Shown in pieces: positions 46,081 to 61,737 of a DNA stretch of 64,000 nucleotides. Origin of the DNA: Carnegiea gigantea (lineage: Eukaryota > Streptophyta > Magnoliopsida > Caryophyllales > Cactaceae); NCBI GenBank assembly GCA_029747015.1, contig JAKOGI010000054.1, positions 283,501-347,500 on the forward strand, written 5' to 3'. How positions within the stretch are numbered: position 1 is the first letter of the stretch; the number at the start of each line of letters is the position of its first letter. The position numbers were made by a program, and so were the translations under genes. The notes beneath the pieces are model-generated. The model saw only the letters and a list, made by a program, of their open reading frames with translations, did no database searches and was not told the DNA's origin.

Positions 46081-46547
46081 CATGAATCCTGTCAATAATA
46101 TCATTATCGGTGTCTAAATTTTGAAACCAAACTTCCTGTTTCAGCAGCCATGTCCTAAGTAAGAACACAACTCAACCATTTGCAACTGGAATGCATGCCA
46201 TATACTCCAAAATACATGAATCCTGTCAATAATATCAATTTACAGTCCCCCAAAATACATACCATATCAATACAGTTTGCTAAATTTGCTGGAATGCATA
46301 CCAAACCAATTTGCTAAATTTACAGTCCCCCCAAAAAAGCTTCAAGATCCTGTCAATAAGGTTTCCAAAATACATGAATCCTGTCAGTAATACCCCAAAA
46401 AAAGCTTCAAGAGCTATTTGCAAAATCTACAGTAATACTCGAAAATATCAATCCATATGACTCCACAAAAGTGAAAGTATATGCATAGTAGAGATCCAAA
46501 GCACCCCAAATTAGAAGGCATCTCTGTGCATATATGTTGCAAGCAAT
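46081..46547. other. CACTA internal non-coding DNA
   Basis: Contains several repeats of the phrases GGAATGCATGAATCCTGTCA/ATACATGAATCCTGTCA and CCCCAAAAAAGCTTCAAGA. Probable 3' UTR of the TNP1-like gene. Confidence 0.55.
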
Positions 46548-49780
<3,233 letters not shown>

Positions 49781-50012
49781 CTGTGAAATCATTAACAAAC
49801 AACCACGCACATTATATAGTGACAACATCGCAAGACTTAAACCCTTGAAAATGAACACAAATAACCATCAACAGGCATGGAAGAGGTTATGTTTTGAAGT
49901 GGCACATTTGCACATAGGTGCACCAAAGCACATTAAATAATCACAGCAGCAAATATTGAAATAGTCATAGTGTATTTCTACTACAAGCGTCTATGTAACA
50001 TGTTCTTTTGCA

Positions 50013-53000
50013 TTATAAGTCTTCCCCATTATTGTCCTCATCCTCATCATCATATTGATCTTCTTCTTCAAGGTCTTCTTCATCTTCAACTTCCTCTTCA
50101 CTTTCATCTTCATCTTGCCCGGACTGAATGTCTTCAACATCAACCTCCATAAGTTCATTGTACTCTATCAATGTATCTTCATCATCCAAGTCTACTGTGG
50201 ATAAAGTGGGTGGATTGTCATTCAGATCCTCCTGAAATGCTATATCAGCCACTGGCGCATCAACAGTTGACCTAGCCTTAACTTTAAACACGGCCCACCA
50301 TGCACTTTTGTCACTTCTTATGCTCGGGTATGGTGTGAAGTACACTTGCTGAACTGGAGTAGCCAATACAAAGGGATCATACTTTGGGTACTTCCTTGTA
50401 TGATCGATCTCAACAAGCTTATACTGTTTATGTATATTGGTACCTTTGGATGCGTCAAACCAATCACATTTAAATAAGGTAGTCTTATAACAGCCATTTG
50501 CACCAACATAGGTGAGTTGGAGGACCTCTTGTAAAACGCCAGAGTACTCCACCCCATCTACACCTCTAACACACATCCTATAATTCACAGTTGACTTATC
50601 CTTTCCATACGCATATGTGTGAAAGTTAAAGTTGTTTATGTGATAGTTGTTCCACACACACACGTCTTTTCTAGGACCCATTGCAAGGGCCTTGACAACA
50701 TCATCGGAATTATTCGAGTTCAAGACCTATACATATGAAACATGTGTCACAAGTTACAATTATAATGTTATGTTTACAAAACATTAACTAATACGATAAT
50801 TGCATATCACTCACATATTGTTTTAACCAATCAGAGAATTGGTGCTCAAACTTATTCCAAACCTCTTCAAGGAGAACATTAGGATTGAATTTCAATATGT
50901 CTTGCTCAAAATACCTAATAATCAAAAAAAATGTCCAGTGATCCCCAAAGTCACCTATTGATGAGTACTTACACATAAAATGAAGCACGTGTTTTAAAAT
51001 ACCCATACCGTTCATATTCTCTTAGTATTTCACAATTGGAAAGGACATACTGATGGGCAAGGCGATAATCTTCATCGTTGAGATATTTGGAATTCCCCTT
51101 GGAGGTCGCATATCAAATATTTTCAGAAAAGATGGCAGGGATATTTGAATTACTTCCATCGACGGCAACTGTAACATTCCGCCCTATATCTCTAGCTTTT
51201 AGGTCCACATCCTCACCAAAATAATGGGCAAGGAAATTTGAAATCTCCTCTGTCAAATATGCATTGCAAATAGAGGCTTCAACTCGAGCTTTATTTCCAA
51301 CTTTACGTTTCAGGTGATGCAGAAACCTATATTATTGGCAATAGAAGATTAGCATTCACAAACAAAAACAATGAAAGGAGGCCACTAGGTTCAAAATAGA
51401 TTTTCACCTTTCAAATGGATACATTCACCTATATTGAACTGGTCCGCCGACCCTAGCCTCATAAGGCAAGTGGACAGGAAGATGTTCCATAGCGTTGAAG
51501 AAAGTAGGAGGGAAATATTTTTCTAATTTGTAAATAATTTCAGAGATATTTTTCTCCAGACGAACCATATCCTCATGTTGAATCTGTAAAGCGCAAAGAT
51601 CTCGAAAAAATTGACTTATCTCTATAATTGCTTTCCATACATTCATAGGAAGCAACTCTCTCAAGGTGACTGGCAACAACCTCTCCATGATAATGTGATA
51701 ATCGTGGCTTTTCAAGCTATGAAGCTTACCACCTTCGACATCTACGCACCTACTCAGATTTAAAGCATAACCATCTGGGAACTTCAAATCTTTTATCCAC
51801 TCACATAAAGCTTTCTTTTGCGCCTTATTAAGTGCAAATGGAGCAGTTGGCATTGTGATTTTTTCTCCACCAGCCAGCCTAATAGGTTGTACATGTAACT
51901 TTTGACGTTTACAATGCTCAACCAAATCTCTTCTAGCATTTACATCATCCTTTGTTTTGCCCTTAATGTCCATACCTGTGTGGAGTAGTTGCTCACATAC
52001 ATTCTTCTCTATATGCATGACATCCAAATTATGACGAATCAATAACTTCCTCCAGTATGGAAGCTCCCAAAAAATGCTTCATTTGGTCCAATTGTGAGAC
52101 ACTCCATACAACAGAATTTTACCACAATGATCAGCAGTGGTAGGAAACTTAGAGATACGATCCCACACTTCCTCTCCATTCAACAAAGGAGGGGGGTTGG
52201 ATTCTTCAACCCTATTCTTGTAGAAGGCAAGTTTGTTCTTTCTAAACAAATGGTCATGGGGTAGAAATTGACGATGACAATCAAACCATGAATGTTTTTT
52301 GCCATACTTTAACCTAAACGACTTCGTGTGCTCCATACAATATGGGCATGCCAACCTTCCGGCCGTCATCCATCCAGATAGCATACCGTACGCAGGAAAA
52401 TCACTTATAGTCCAAAGTATGGTTGCCTTCATTACAAAATTTTTGCTTCTTAGACATATCATATGTTTGAACTCCAGTGGTCCACAACTGCTTCAACTCC
52501 TGAATAAGAGGTTGCATGTAAATATCGAAGTTCCCTTTAGGAGCTTTGGGTCCCGGAATAAGCAAACTCAAGAACATATATGGCTTCTTCATGCAAAGCC
52601 ATGGTGGTAAGTTATATGGAGTAAGAATAACCGGCCAACATGAGTAACTCTGGCCAAATTGACCAAATGGAGAGAAGCCATCTGTGCATAATCCAAGGCG
52701 GACATTACAAGGCTCAGCTGCAAACTCAGGATAAGCCTCATCCAAATGTTTCCATGCCTCTCCGTCAGACGGATGCGTAAGGGAGCCACTAACACGCGGG
52801 TTCTCCGCATGCCATCTCGTTTCCTACGCAACATTTTTCGTTGCATAAAGCCTTTGCAACCTTGGTGCAATGGGAAAATATATCATTTGTTTCTTTGCAA
52901 TACGCTTACCCCTTAATGTCTTCTTAACATACCTATCCGCATGACAGACTTCGCATTTATCTAAATGGGTAGCCTCCTTCCAAAACAACATACACTCTTT

Positions 53001-53594
53001 CCGACAGACATCTATTCTTTCATGCGGCATTTCAAGACCAGCAAGCAACTTTTTCGTGCCAGAGAAGGTCTCAGCCATCTTGTTATCATCAGGACATATA
53101 TCCTTAATTAATGAGGCAAAACCATCAATAGCTCTGTTAGGGATGTTGTACTCACACTTAAGATTTGTTATTCTTGCAGCAACTGAAAGTAAAGATGACT
53201 CACAACCATCATACAGTGGCTTCTCAGCCTCTTCTATCATTTCAAAGAAAGCCTTTACTTCAGGATTTGGATCTTCTTCAACATTACTCGATCCTTCTCC
53301 CCAATTACAAGCCATGGGCCCTTGAACTCCCAAATTGGTATGTAGTGCACCATGGTAAGTCCACTGATAATAATTGGGACGAAACCCATTCTTGTAGAGA
53401 TGTAACTTTACGGTATCCTCATCTAAATAAGGCACATTTCAGCATTTATTACAAGGGCATTTAAGCATTTCATATTTCTTAAAATGCTCTTCCTTACTAG
53501 CAAATTCAATAAATTCATCTACTTTTCTCATAAATTCCTCACTCAAATAATCCCCATCAAGCCTCTCATACATCCAATCTCGATTAGTCTCCAT
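50013..53594 (-). pseudogene. CACTA TNP2-like transposase, decayed
   Basis: The En/Spm-type transposase that cuts and joins CACTA ends. On the - strand from ATG 53594 it reads a transposase-associated N-terminal zinc segment (DWMYERLDGDYLSEEF, CPCNKC). The Transposase_21 core follows: ECMLFWKE, RLQRLYATKNVA, RLGLCTDGFSPFG, and YMFLSLLIPGPKAPKG near 52570. Then comes DVMHIEKNV, a DUF4218 block (SHDYHIIMERLLPV near 51690), a DUF4216 block (KCDWFDASKGTN, WWAVFKVKAR), and a very acidic C-terminus. Stops occur near 53440 (TGA for an expected Trp), at 52824-52826 and near 52079, with a frame change around 52400-52460. It cannot make a complete protein as given. Confidence 0.9.
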
Positions 53595-55319
53595 TACTGC
53601 ATTTGTGAAAGAACAACATTCACAACAATGTTAATGTTAAGTATGTACGTAGAGGCTACCAAAAAGCCATTCACCGTAGAGACGACCAAAAAGCCATTCA
53701 CATTCCCCCCTACCCCAAAAAAAACACCACCAAAAACTAAATAAATAAATAAAAATAAAACAAAAAAAATAAGGATGAGTTTCAAATTTAGTACCAACAA
53801 GGTGATGCCTTTGGTACAAAAGACAAGCACTGATTTATACTACTTGACAACAAGTAAGATGCAGGAGCTTCAGAAAGGCATTTGACATAATCCAGTCCAA
53901 GCCCCATTTCATAAGTATCTTGATGTATACATTTTAACCCATTAGTTACTATTTTGTTAGGTTACATACACTTTTGATATCACCCTATGCTTCCCTTCTT
54001 AGAGGCCCAACAGTTTCACTTTGGAATGTTTTGTCCCCAAAACAATACTTAGTTAGAGGGGAACACAACCACAATAAAGTTCAACCATGGGGCGTGCTCA
54101 GAAACACTTCAGGCAATATAGCATATGCCCATAGCACAACACATGAAACGTTGACAAAAAGAAAGAAGGGAAGCGTGTGAATTCGATTAATGAAGCTAGA
54201 AACATGCATACTGCTGTAGGGAAAGCTCGGATAGGCCAAGTTCTAACCGGATTAGGTTTGGTTAGCCATAACACATATAACAATGTAGTACTAGCAAAAC
54301 AACAGTGAGGAATTTCCAGAGAACAGGGCATAAGGTTGAGCTGATATACATGACTCTAGAGTAAACCCATAGTTATCTCCTAAGATACTCCATGGTGGCA
54401 TATGATGTATCAAACAGCCACATAATCACATGTTTACTACATAACATATCCTCTGACCAAATGTTTGAACATGTGCCAAAATTGCCTTTTTCCCAAATGC
54501 TATGACTAAAATATCCATTAGAAGCCTACCATGTATGCACTTCAACTTTTTCAGCCTTAATTAATGGCAAATTATTGTGCTGCAAAAAAAATTATGCTAT
54601 ATAATTGTTGAAAACTTCAAATGGTCGGAACTAGTTAACTCAAACATCCAGATGCAGTGAACTTGTTCTAATATTGAGGTCCATTAGCTTGAGTCCACAA
54701 CTGAGTTCCACTAGCTTTAACTTGGAAAATTGAGAGTCAAACAGGAAAAGCCACAAACAACAAATGCAGAAAAGTTGTAACCACAAACTGAACAATTTTA
54801 AGGGTCCTCACAACTGAATGTTTTCATTTATGTCTTCAGGGCAATTAATCAAATGTGGGTATTTACTTTGCCAGGTCAGAATGAAGAATGTTTAAACATG
54901 GAGAATGTGTTAATGGTCAGAAGGCACAAATCGGAACATTCAACCATCTGTTAATGCACATCACTTTCCGGTACTCCAAGGGCATGCCCATCAATTTCCA
55001 GTCCAGAATGTTTAAGCATGCCCAAGCTCTGAGATGAATGCACTCCCAGACCATTCAACCATTTCAACCCAACCAAATCAGTAACCCTAATGTTCATTGT
55101 GACAAAAACCGAAACAAAATTGACAACCCTAATGCTCAATCCAACGCAAATCGGAACAAAATCTAACAGTTTTCACCAAGAACGACCAAATTAACGGTAC
55201 CTGGAAGCGATTTGCCGGTGAAACCTTTCCTCTGTCCTTGCTGCTGGAGCCGATTGGCAGAGATGGACCACCCGCAGATGTGCTTCGCTGGAGATGAGTA
55301 CTTACACGCTGGGGATGGC

Positions 55320-55321
<2 letters not shown>
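53595..55321. other. CACTA 5' region upstream of TNP2
   Basis: About 1.7 kb without supported coding frames. Presumably promoter and leader for the - strand genes. The 55200-55310 part is GC-richer and could hold a non-coding first exon. Confidence 0.45.

Positions 55322-55360
<39 letters not shown>
55322..55360. repeat. (CT)n microsatellite
   Basis: About 19 CT units near the right end of the CACTA element. Confidence 0.95.
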
Positions 55361-55504
55361 GGTTCCTCTCCTGAAGATGGAGGCGATTGGGATTCGGGTG
55401 TGGGGATATGTCAAGGACAGAGCAACGGGAAACCATGAAAAGAGAGGGAGTAAGGGACGCATGAAGGGTTTAGGAACAATTTAACAAAAATTTTAAAAAA
55501 ATAT

Positions 55505-55695
55505 TTGGAAACCGAAATTTTAATCGGTTTCCTTTTAGAAACCGATTTTTGCATCGATTTCCCCATTTCGAAACTGATGGGGGTATCTATTTCAGAATTA
55601 GAAACCGAATTAAGGGTTTCTAATTGCGGTTTCTAAACGTAAATTTTGAAACTGTCTTCCGTTCAGTTTCCAATTTCGGTTTCTAATCGCGTGCA
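55505..55695. repeat. Right subterminal repeats of the CACTA element
   Basis: Units of GGAAACCGAAATT, AATCGGTTTCC and GCGGTTTCTAA, fewer than at the left end, running up to the terminal TTTTTGTAGTG. Confidence 0.8.
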
Positions 55696-55918
55696 TTTTT
55701 GTAGTGATTACTACTACTATTATTACAACTACAATGACAACAACTACAATAATAATAACTACAACTACTACTACAATTTGATGGTACAAAATTTGCAGCA
55801 TTAATTTATTATTGAAGTATTGCTCATAGAATTAATGTTTTGGCAAGATCAATAAATCAAACCTAATACATTGTGTAATTCAAAAATAAAGTCATAACAA
55901 AAAAAGACAATAACCGTA

Positions 55919-57329
55919 CTAATTTTGTTGTTTGCCAAGCCACAAAGATTTAGCAATTCGATCACAAATATCTTTCATTTCAGATCTTTCCCTTACATTT
56001 TCCTCATTTGTAGAATTACTATATGAGATCTCATCAGCAGGTATGTAATCAGGATGTTGCTCAAGTACTTGAAAAATTCGATCGTTCGGTGAATTGATTC
56101 GAATGTAGTTGTGTAGTGCAAATGTAGCCACTATGATCTTCGTTTGCGTAGCAATAGTAAATTGAGGCATTCTATTGAGTATTTTCCATCTTTACTTCAG
56201 AACTCCGAATGATCTGTCAATATAGCTTCGTAGGGATGAGTGTGCACGATTAAAGGCTTCCTGATCATTGTTTGGTAGCTCATTTTGAAATTGTAATTGA
56301 TGATATTGTAATTTTGAATATGGTACTAGATAGCCTTTTCTATCAGGACATCCTTTGTCAACCAAATAGTACCGACCTAATTACATTTAAAAGAAAAATT
56401 AGCTTGTTGTCCCCAAAAAAATTGACCACAAAGTTAAATTGCATGACAACATACCTTTTGGTGGATTAGGAAAATTCAATTCTGGTGTTTGAATTGCATG
56501 TAAAAAAACTCGAGCATCATGTGCTAATCCTTCTCACCCGGCTGACACAAATGTAAAACACATATCAAAATCACATGTTGCCATAACATTGAATGTCAGA
56601 TACCCCTTCCTTCCTCTGTAAGGTAATTGCTCATTCTCAGGAATACATGCTGCCGCGTGTGTGCCGTCGATGCATCCAATACAATCCTATTATTAAACCG
56701 CAACTCATCAGATTAAATCTTTACAAATGAAATCACTGGGGAAAAAAATAGTAATATATTTTTACCTTAAAGTAAGACATCTATCTTTCATCATTAGCAA
56801 TTTGAGGTGGTATATGTTTGAATCCCAAATCTCTTGGTCTTATGATGTCATATGCGAGGCCCTTAGACTCACATGCAGAAATTGTATTTAACACTTCATG
56901 AAATATTCTACTTATAGTATCACCAGAACATTGAAAGCGTTCCCCAACCACTCTATTTGAAACACCTAAAGCAACGGTGTATAAAAAGATGCCAACTTTC
57001 TTAAAAATTGACATCCTATTACTTGACCGCAACCCATATTTTGTACACAATTCCTTACACAATCTTACAAATAAATCTGGCTCCATTCTAAAAGCATTAA
57101 CGCATCAAATAGGATTACCATTTATCAACTCCTTGATCCATATTTCTCCTGTTAAAGAAGAAGTCATACAAGGCTCCTTATAGATATACTTGTAATAATA
57201 TATAGTCATCAAGGCCATTGTGCATGAAGCCATAGTCCAAAATTTACGGAACGTGTCCTCATAGTCCATGTCATCATACTCCATTTCGTGATCCTCCATT
57301 TCGTCACACTCCATTTGATCCCACTCCAT
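55919..57329 (-). pseudogene. PIF/Harbinger transposase (DDE_Tnp_4 type), with four in-frame stops
   Basis: The nuclease that mobilises Harbinger elements. On the - strand from ATG 57329 there is an acidic Met/Asp/Glu N-terminus, then RMEPDLFVRLCKELCTKYG, VGERFQCSGDTISRIFHEVL, and CIGCIDGTHAA with the first catalytic Asp (about 56680). EGLAHDARVFL gives the second Asp, then YLVDKGCPDRKGYL, and SSLRSYIDRSFGVLK near 56200 has the helical end with the third acidic region. Introns at about 56765-56690 and 56454-56377 have GT/AG borders. Stops lie at 57105-57107 (in place of Arg, CGA to TGA), about 56781 (for Tyr), 56534-56536 (for Trp) and 56192-56194, so this copy is dead. Confidence 0.85.
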
Positions 57330-57357
57330 TATTATTTTTTTCTATACATAAAAATGA

Positions 57358-57530
57358 TAAAATAACAAATAACAACAACGATAAATAATAATAATGATAA
57401 CAACAACAACAACAACAACAACAATATGAATAATATTAATAGTAATAGTAATAAAAACTACAACAACAATAACACCAATAATAAAATAATAATAACAATA
57501 ATGATAATAAAAATACGTTCAATCATCCAA
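57358..57530. repeat. Compound (AAC/AAT/ATG)n trinucleotide tract between the two Harbinger genes
   Basis: Runs of ACA and ATA triplets (AACAACAACAACAACAAC, then AATAGTAATAGT) over about 170 bp. Compositionally like the tracts at 44938 and at the CACTA insertion site. Confidence 0.85.
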
Positions 57531-57624
57531 ACAAAATTTAAAAAAAAAAAATAAGTGCCCAGAACATTAAAACAAGATCTGCAAACAAATCCCTCAACCT
57601 AAACATGAAAAGCTAGAAACTTAA

Positions 57625-58865
57625 TTAGTTATCTTTCATCCTATGGAAATACTGAAGCCACTTTAGCCTGCTATCATCATCGTCCATATTTAAGAAGATT
57701 TCTCTCTTCACAGCATCCTCAAGCACATGAGTAGCATAACACCAAAAGTCACTGCCTTTCTCTAAAATGTTATTATCTACCATACGATTAATAATTTGCA
57801 TTCCCATAGCAATGGTAGACATGGATGATGCTTGCTTGTTCATTCTGTTTGGTCCTCCTTGACTCATTATTCGACAAGATGCTACCATGTGCTTAATTTG
57901 AGCACCTAACATTGCAGATCCCCCTGATTGCCTTCTATTACGCTTCAATTGCACAGTATTAGTCTTTAGGACAAACTTTTGGGCTCGTCTAGATACGTTC
58001 TTATCTGTTCTAACTTGACTTGCCACTTGGGTACTGAGAAGTTGATTATTCACTTGGGAAAGGCCATCTTCGCTATTCGCTTTGGTATTGTCATCATTAC
58101 CATTACTTATATACTCGACAAAATGTGTGAAAAATTGATCCTCGTTGGCTAATATTGATTGAAAATAGGGACTATCTTGAAGATTATACAGATGCAAACT
58201 GTCTTCTTCACCTAGCCGACCTTTCGTATGTTTTTCTGATTCATGGTCTTCCCCTTGTTTCTCAACATTTATAATAGGAGGTTCCATCGTAGGTACATAA
58301 ACATTTTCCCTTGTTGCGTATGTACCTCCATATATATGCTCCCACTTTTCTTCAAGTAATAAACTCACACCTTTATCTCGAAACTTTTTAACATATTGAT
58401 TTTCCTATGAAGTATCAAAGATCAATGTCAATGAACTAAAATAAAGTAATTATATAAGATATCTAGGCTATCCTATATCTATGGACTACAAAGGGATTTT
58501 TTTTAGTTTTAAAAAAAAAAAAAACTAACCTTGATTTTCTTATCCCACCACTCGGTTGAAGCCTCAATTTTTCCCGAAATAGGATCCCAACCTAGTCCTG
58601 TTTTCGTATTTCTCAACTGCTTCCAAGCACGCCAATCCTTTCTCATCGCATCATATTTGTGCTTACAACAATTAGTTGCACATGGACATTCGATTTTCTG
58701 AGTAACTTCTTTTTCAATTTCGCGCCATTTAATGGACTGTCCACGTCCATTCTTCAGAATATATTGAATAATGACATCACGTAGGACAATTGTCTCATCA
58801 TAGCACCACTTAAAAAACTCTTTTGCCGTTCCACCCTTTTTAATTTCATTATTTTCCAGTGCCAT
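57625..58865 (-). CDS. Harbinger ORF1: Myb/SANT-like helper protein, two exons, intact
   Basis: ORF1 of PIF/Harbinger elements binds the terminal DNA and brings the transposase to it in the nucleus. Exon 1 is 58865-58530 (112 codons, phase 0) and carries a Myb/SANT-like trihelix-type domain: EFFKWCYDETIVLRDVI, IKWREIEKEV, KHKYDAMRKDWRAWKQL, GLGWDP, then STEWWDKKIK. Exon 2, 58404-57625, adds ENQYVKKFRDKG and a poorly conserved region ending KWLQYFHRMKDN. The predicted protein is 371 aa with no stops. It lies 5' of the transposase on the same strand, the common order. It resembles plant 'L10-interacting MYB'-like proteins by domain, but the position inside the element argues for a transposon role. 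Confidence 0.8.
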
Positions 58866-60103
58866 ATAACTCAGACATCAAACCTATACACGATAAAACT
58901 AAACGTTAGGAATCAATACCATCTCTCCTTATCTTATCAAAAACTAGTTCCCATATGCAATGTAAACTACAACTCTAGTGCCCATATGCAATGTAAACTA
59001 CAGGTCTATGGAGGTCACATGGAGTAGTGGGCAGAGAATTAACAGCTGAATTATCATAAGAACTTTTTTATTTTAAATGCTAGTATACATACATGATCTA
59101 TGTGTGTGTTTACTTTGGCTATGGTTCTTCATTTTCAGAAAAATACTCAGGCTTTTTTTTATTAGTGAAAAACAAATACATAAACAATTGTGCCAAGTGA
59201 GCAGTGGGTTCTGAGAATCCTGTGGATAATTAATTGGATGGCTTGAACAAGAGTGGAAAAATTTAATTGGAAGGATGGGCTGAACAAGATTCTGTCATTG
59301 TGCGAGAAGCTCACAAAAACTGTAGATGGCATGTCATGATATGTCATTTATCCATCATTAAACTGTGGAAATTTAGACAGCAAATCATTTTCAGCCCAAC
59401 TGATAAGCAGAGATAAAGGGCAAGAACACAAGACTCAGGCTTTGAACGAATGAATTCTGTAGCTACACCATCGTTCTCTCTCTTCTTTTATCTTCGTGTG
59501 TAGAAAATTAAAATTGGTTGAAGAAGAAGAAGAGGTCCTCTGGTCCTGATAAAGCTGAATCTTTTTCCCACCATAACAATATCAATCAAAGTGGGGTTCT
59601 AGAATATCAATCATGGAACAACAATAGCAGCAGATGCAGGAACAACAATGGAGGTCCAAAACAAGAAATTCCTCCCAATTCCAGAAAAAAGCCTTCCAAT
59701 TTAGCATCAAATAAGATTAAAAAAAAAATCAATATACTCACTTGAATTCCAGAATTGCTGCTGAATTCTTCTTTGCTTTGTGATGTTCTGCGTGGGTTTC
59801 AAACAGAGAAGTCAGAGAATGGGGGGCCGAATAGTGAGAGTTTTGGGGAAGAAAGAGGGCTTTTATATTAGGGGCAATGGCTGCAAATTTAGGAAAATAG
59901 CAAGGGCAGAATTGGAATAAAAATATAAAATGTTGTAGCGTTTTGTTAAACGTTAACACTCTTAACGTTTCTAAAACGCTGTCTCAAACGCTAACGCTAA
60001 TTTAATATGCTACTTTACCGAACACAAAAATTTTGAGAAAGTAGAGATTTATCATATTTAAAACGCTAAATGCTAGTTAAAACACTGTTACCGAACACAG
60101 CTG
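58866..60103. other. Harbinger 5' region and right terminus
   Basis: Promoter and leader side of the - strand ORF1. A Lys/Asn-rich short + strand frame at 59518-59745 is probably chance. From about 59935 the text is subterminal: TAGCGTTTTGTTAAACG, AACGTTTCTAAAACGCTG and CTTTACCGAACAC repeats leading to the end at about 60103. Confidence 0.5.
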
Positions 60104-60577
60104 TAAATAGAGAAACAAAAATTTGGTAGTGCGCAATTATCTCATACGATATGTCATAACCCTCTCCATGTGTACAACTTTTCTTGTTTGTATTTGCTAA
60201 CACTCTCATGTATAAAGAGGAAAAAATAAATAAATAAATTATTTGAAAATTCCATGCTCTTGGTGCTTATTTCTCTCTAAATTAAAGTTCCAGAATTTAA
60301 AAAATTAAGAAATTCTTAAAAAGACCGAAAAGGTGGCTATAGCTTTATATCATTCAATGAACTGTTAAGTTGTAGTGTTTCTATAGGACGATATTTATTT
60401 TTGAACCAATTAACCTTTTTTACAATAAAAAAGTGAGATTTACACATTAACTTTTTCATAATAAAATTCTTTATGTATATCAAAAATACTACTTTGAGTT
60501 TTTTTTTTATGGTAATTAAATAAGTTACTTGAAAAATTCCATGCTTTTGGTACTTAGTTGTGTAAATAAATATTGTA
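60104..60577. other. Gene-free stretch with first copy of a small duplication
   Basis: A roughly 110-bp phrase starting TTGAAAATTCCATGCTCTTGG (about 60242) recurs at about 60528 and continues beyond the MITE at 60973. No gene. Confidence 0.55.
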
Positions 60578-60972
60578 GGCTGCATTTGGAGCTTGAAAAA
60601 TTTGGTAGAAAGAAAAATTTTTGAAAAAATTACTTTTTTTCTTATGTTTGGTTTAGAGAAAATCACAAAGAAAAAAAATATGGAGGAAAGTTAGGTGGAA
60701 AAATTGTTAGAAACGAGTGATAAAATTTTCCTCATGAAATTGTGAGGAAAGTTTGAGGGAAATTCTCAACCTCCTCCAACCTCACATTGCTTAGATGATA
60801 TCAACATGATTCAGGTAGTTCATCAATATTCAAATTTCTCATTCAAATTCTTGTATTTTTTCATTAATCTAAACAAGAGAAAACAACTTATTTTCTCCCT
60901 ACTGTTTTTCCCTTCACATTTTTTTCCCTATAACTTTTTTTCCACCAAATTTTTCAAGAATCAAACGGAGCC
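60578..60972. mobile_element. MITE with approximately 25-bp inverted ends
   Basis: The left end GGCTGCATTTGGAGCTTGAA continues AAATTTGGT. The right end, in complement, is GGCTCCGTTTGATTCTTGAA then AAATTTGGT. It is 395 bp and non-coding. It interrupts the second copy of a local duplication, so it inserted after that duplication. Superfamily unclear; the TSD is not clean. Confidence 0.75.
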
Positions 60973-61429
60973 TTAGAATTTCAAAAGTTAAGAAAATCCT
61001 AAAAAGAGCAATAAAGGCACAGATATCGACAATGCCTGAATTGCATGCATGGAGGGAAAACTATTGTTAGTTACAGGTGACAATAATTATCTTCAATATA
61101 ATGCGATTCCTTTTTTGGCGGGGGGGGGGGGGAAGTGGGAGAGTTTCAAATAGTCTCCTTTGAAAAATGCTTAGCGTTTTTTAAAATCCCCCTAATTCAT
61201 GCAATAATTCCATCAAAAATAAACATGTTATTTTAATCAATGTTCAACCGATCTTAACATTTTTATCAAAATAAAAATAGTGAAATTTTGATTCTTTAGT
61301 GAAAATTATTTTATATAATTTAAATACTCTATACAAATGCATGGGCACAAACTAGTAAACCTTATGAAAAATGAATACATGGTTTATAAAAAATGAATAT
61401 CAAGTTAGAATGTGTATGTGAATATACAC
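60973..61429. other. Gene-free stretch
   Basis: Remainder of the duplicated phrase to about 61020, then AT-rich DNA with a run of about 13 G residues at 61120-61132 after TTTTTTGGC. No gene. Confidence 0.5.
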
Positions 61430-61651
61430 ACATGCACATACATACACACCTCCACACACATGTACGCAGGCACACACAGATGCGCATACATACATACGTA
61501 TATATGGTGTGTATGTGCGCGCGCACGCACTCACAAATGCATACTTATATATGTATATGTGCATGTATGCATGTGTGTGTGTGCATATATATATATATGT
61601 GTGTGTGTGTGTGCGGGTGTGTGTGTATATATATATATGTATGTATGTATA

Positions 61652-61710
<59 letters not shown>

Positions 61711-61737
61711 AAACATATATATATATATATATATATA
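61430..61737. repeat. Complex (AC/GT/AT)n microsatellite
   Basis: Alternating purine-pyrimidine DNA for about 300 bp: CACACA/ACATAC, GCGCGCAC, then GTGTGT and a long (AT)n. Could adopt left-handed or cruciform structures. Frames reading through it are artefacts. Confidence 0.92.

Noticed and set aside
52589..52870. Arg/Lys-rich - strand frame
   Set aside because: An off-frame shadow of the TNP2 transposase reading.
59518..59745. Lys/Ser/Asn-rich 75-codon frame
   Set aside because: Low complexity, begins and ends in A-rich runs, no domain; lies in the 5' region of the Harbinger element.
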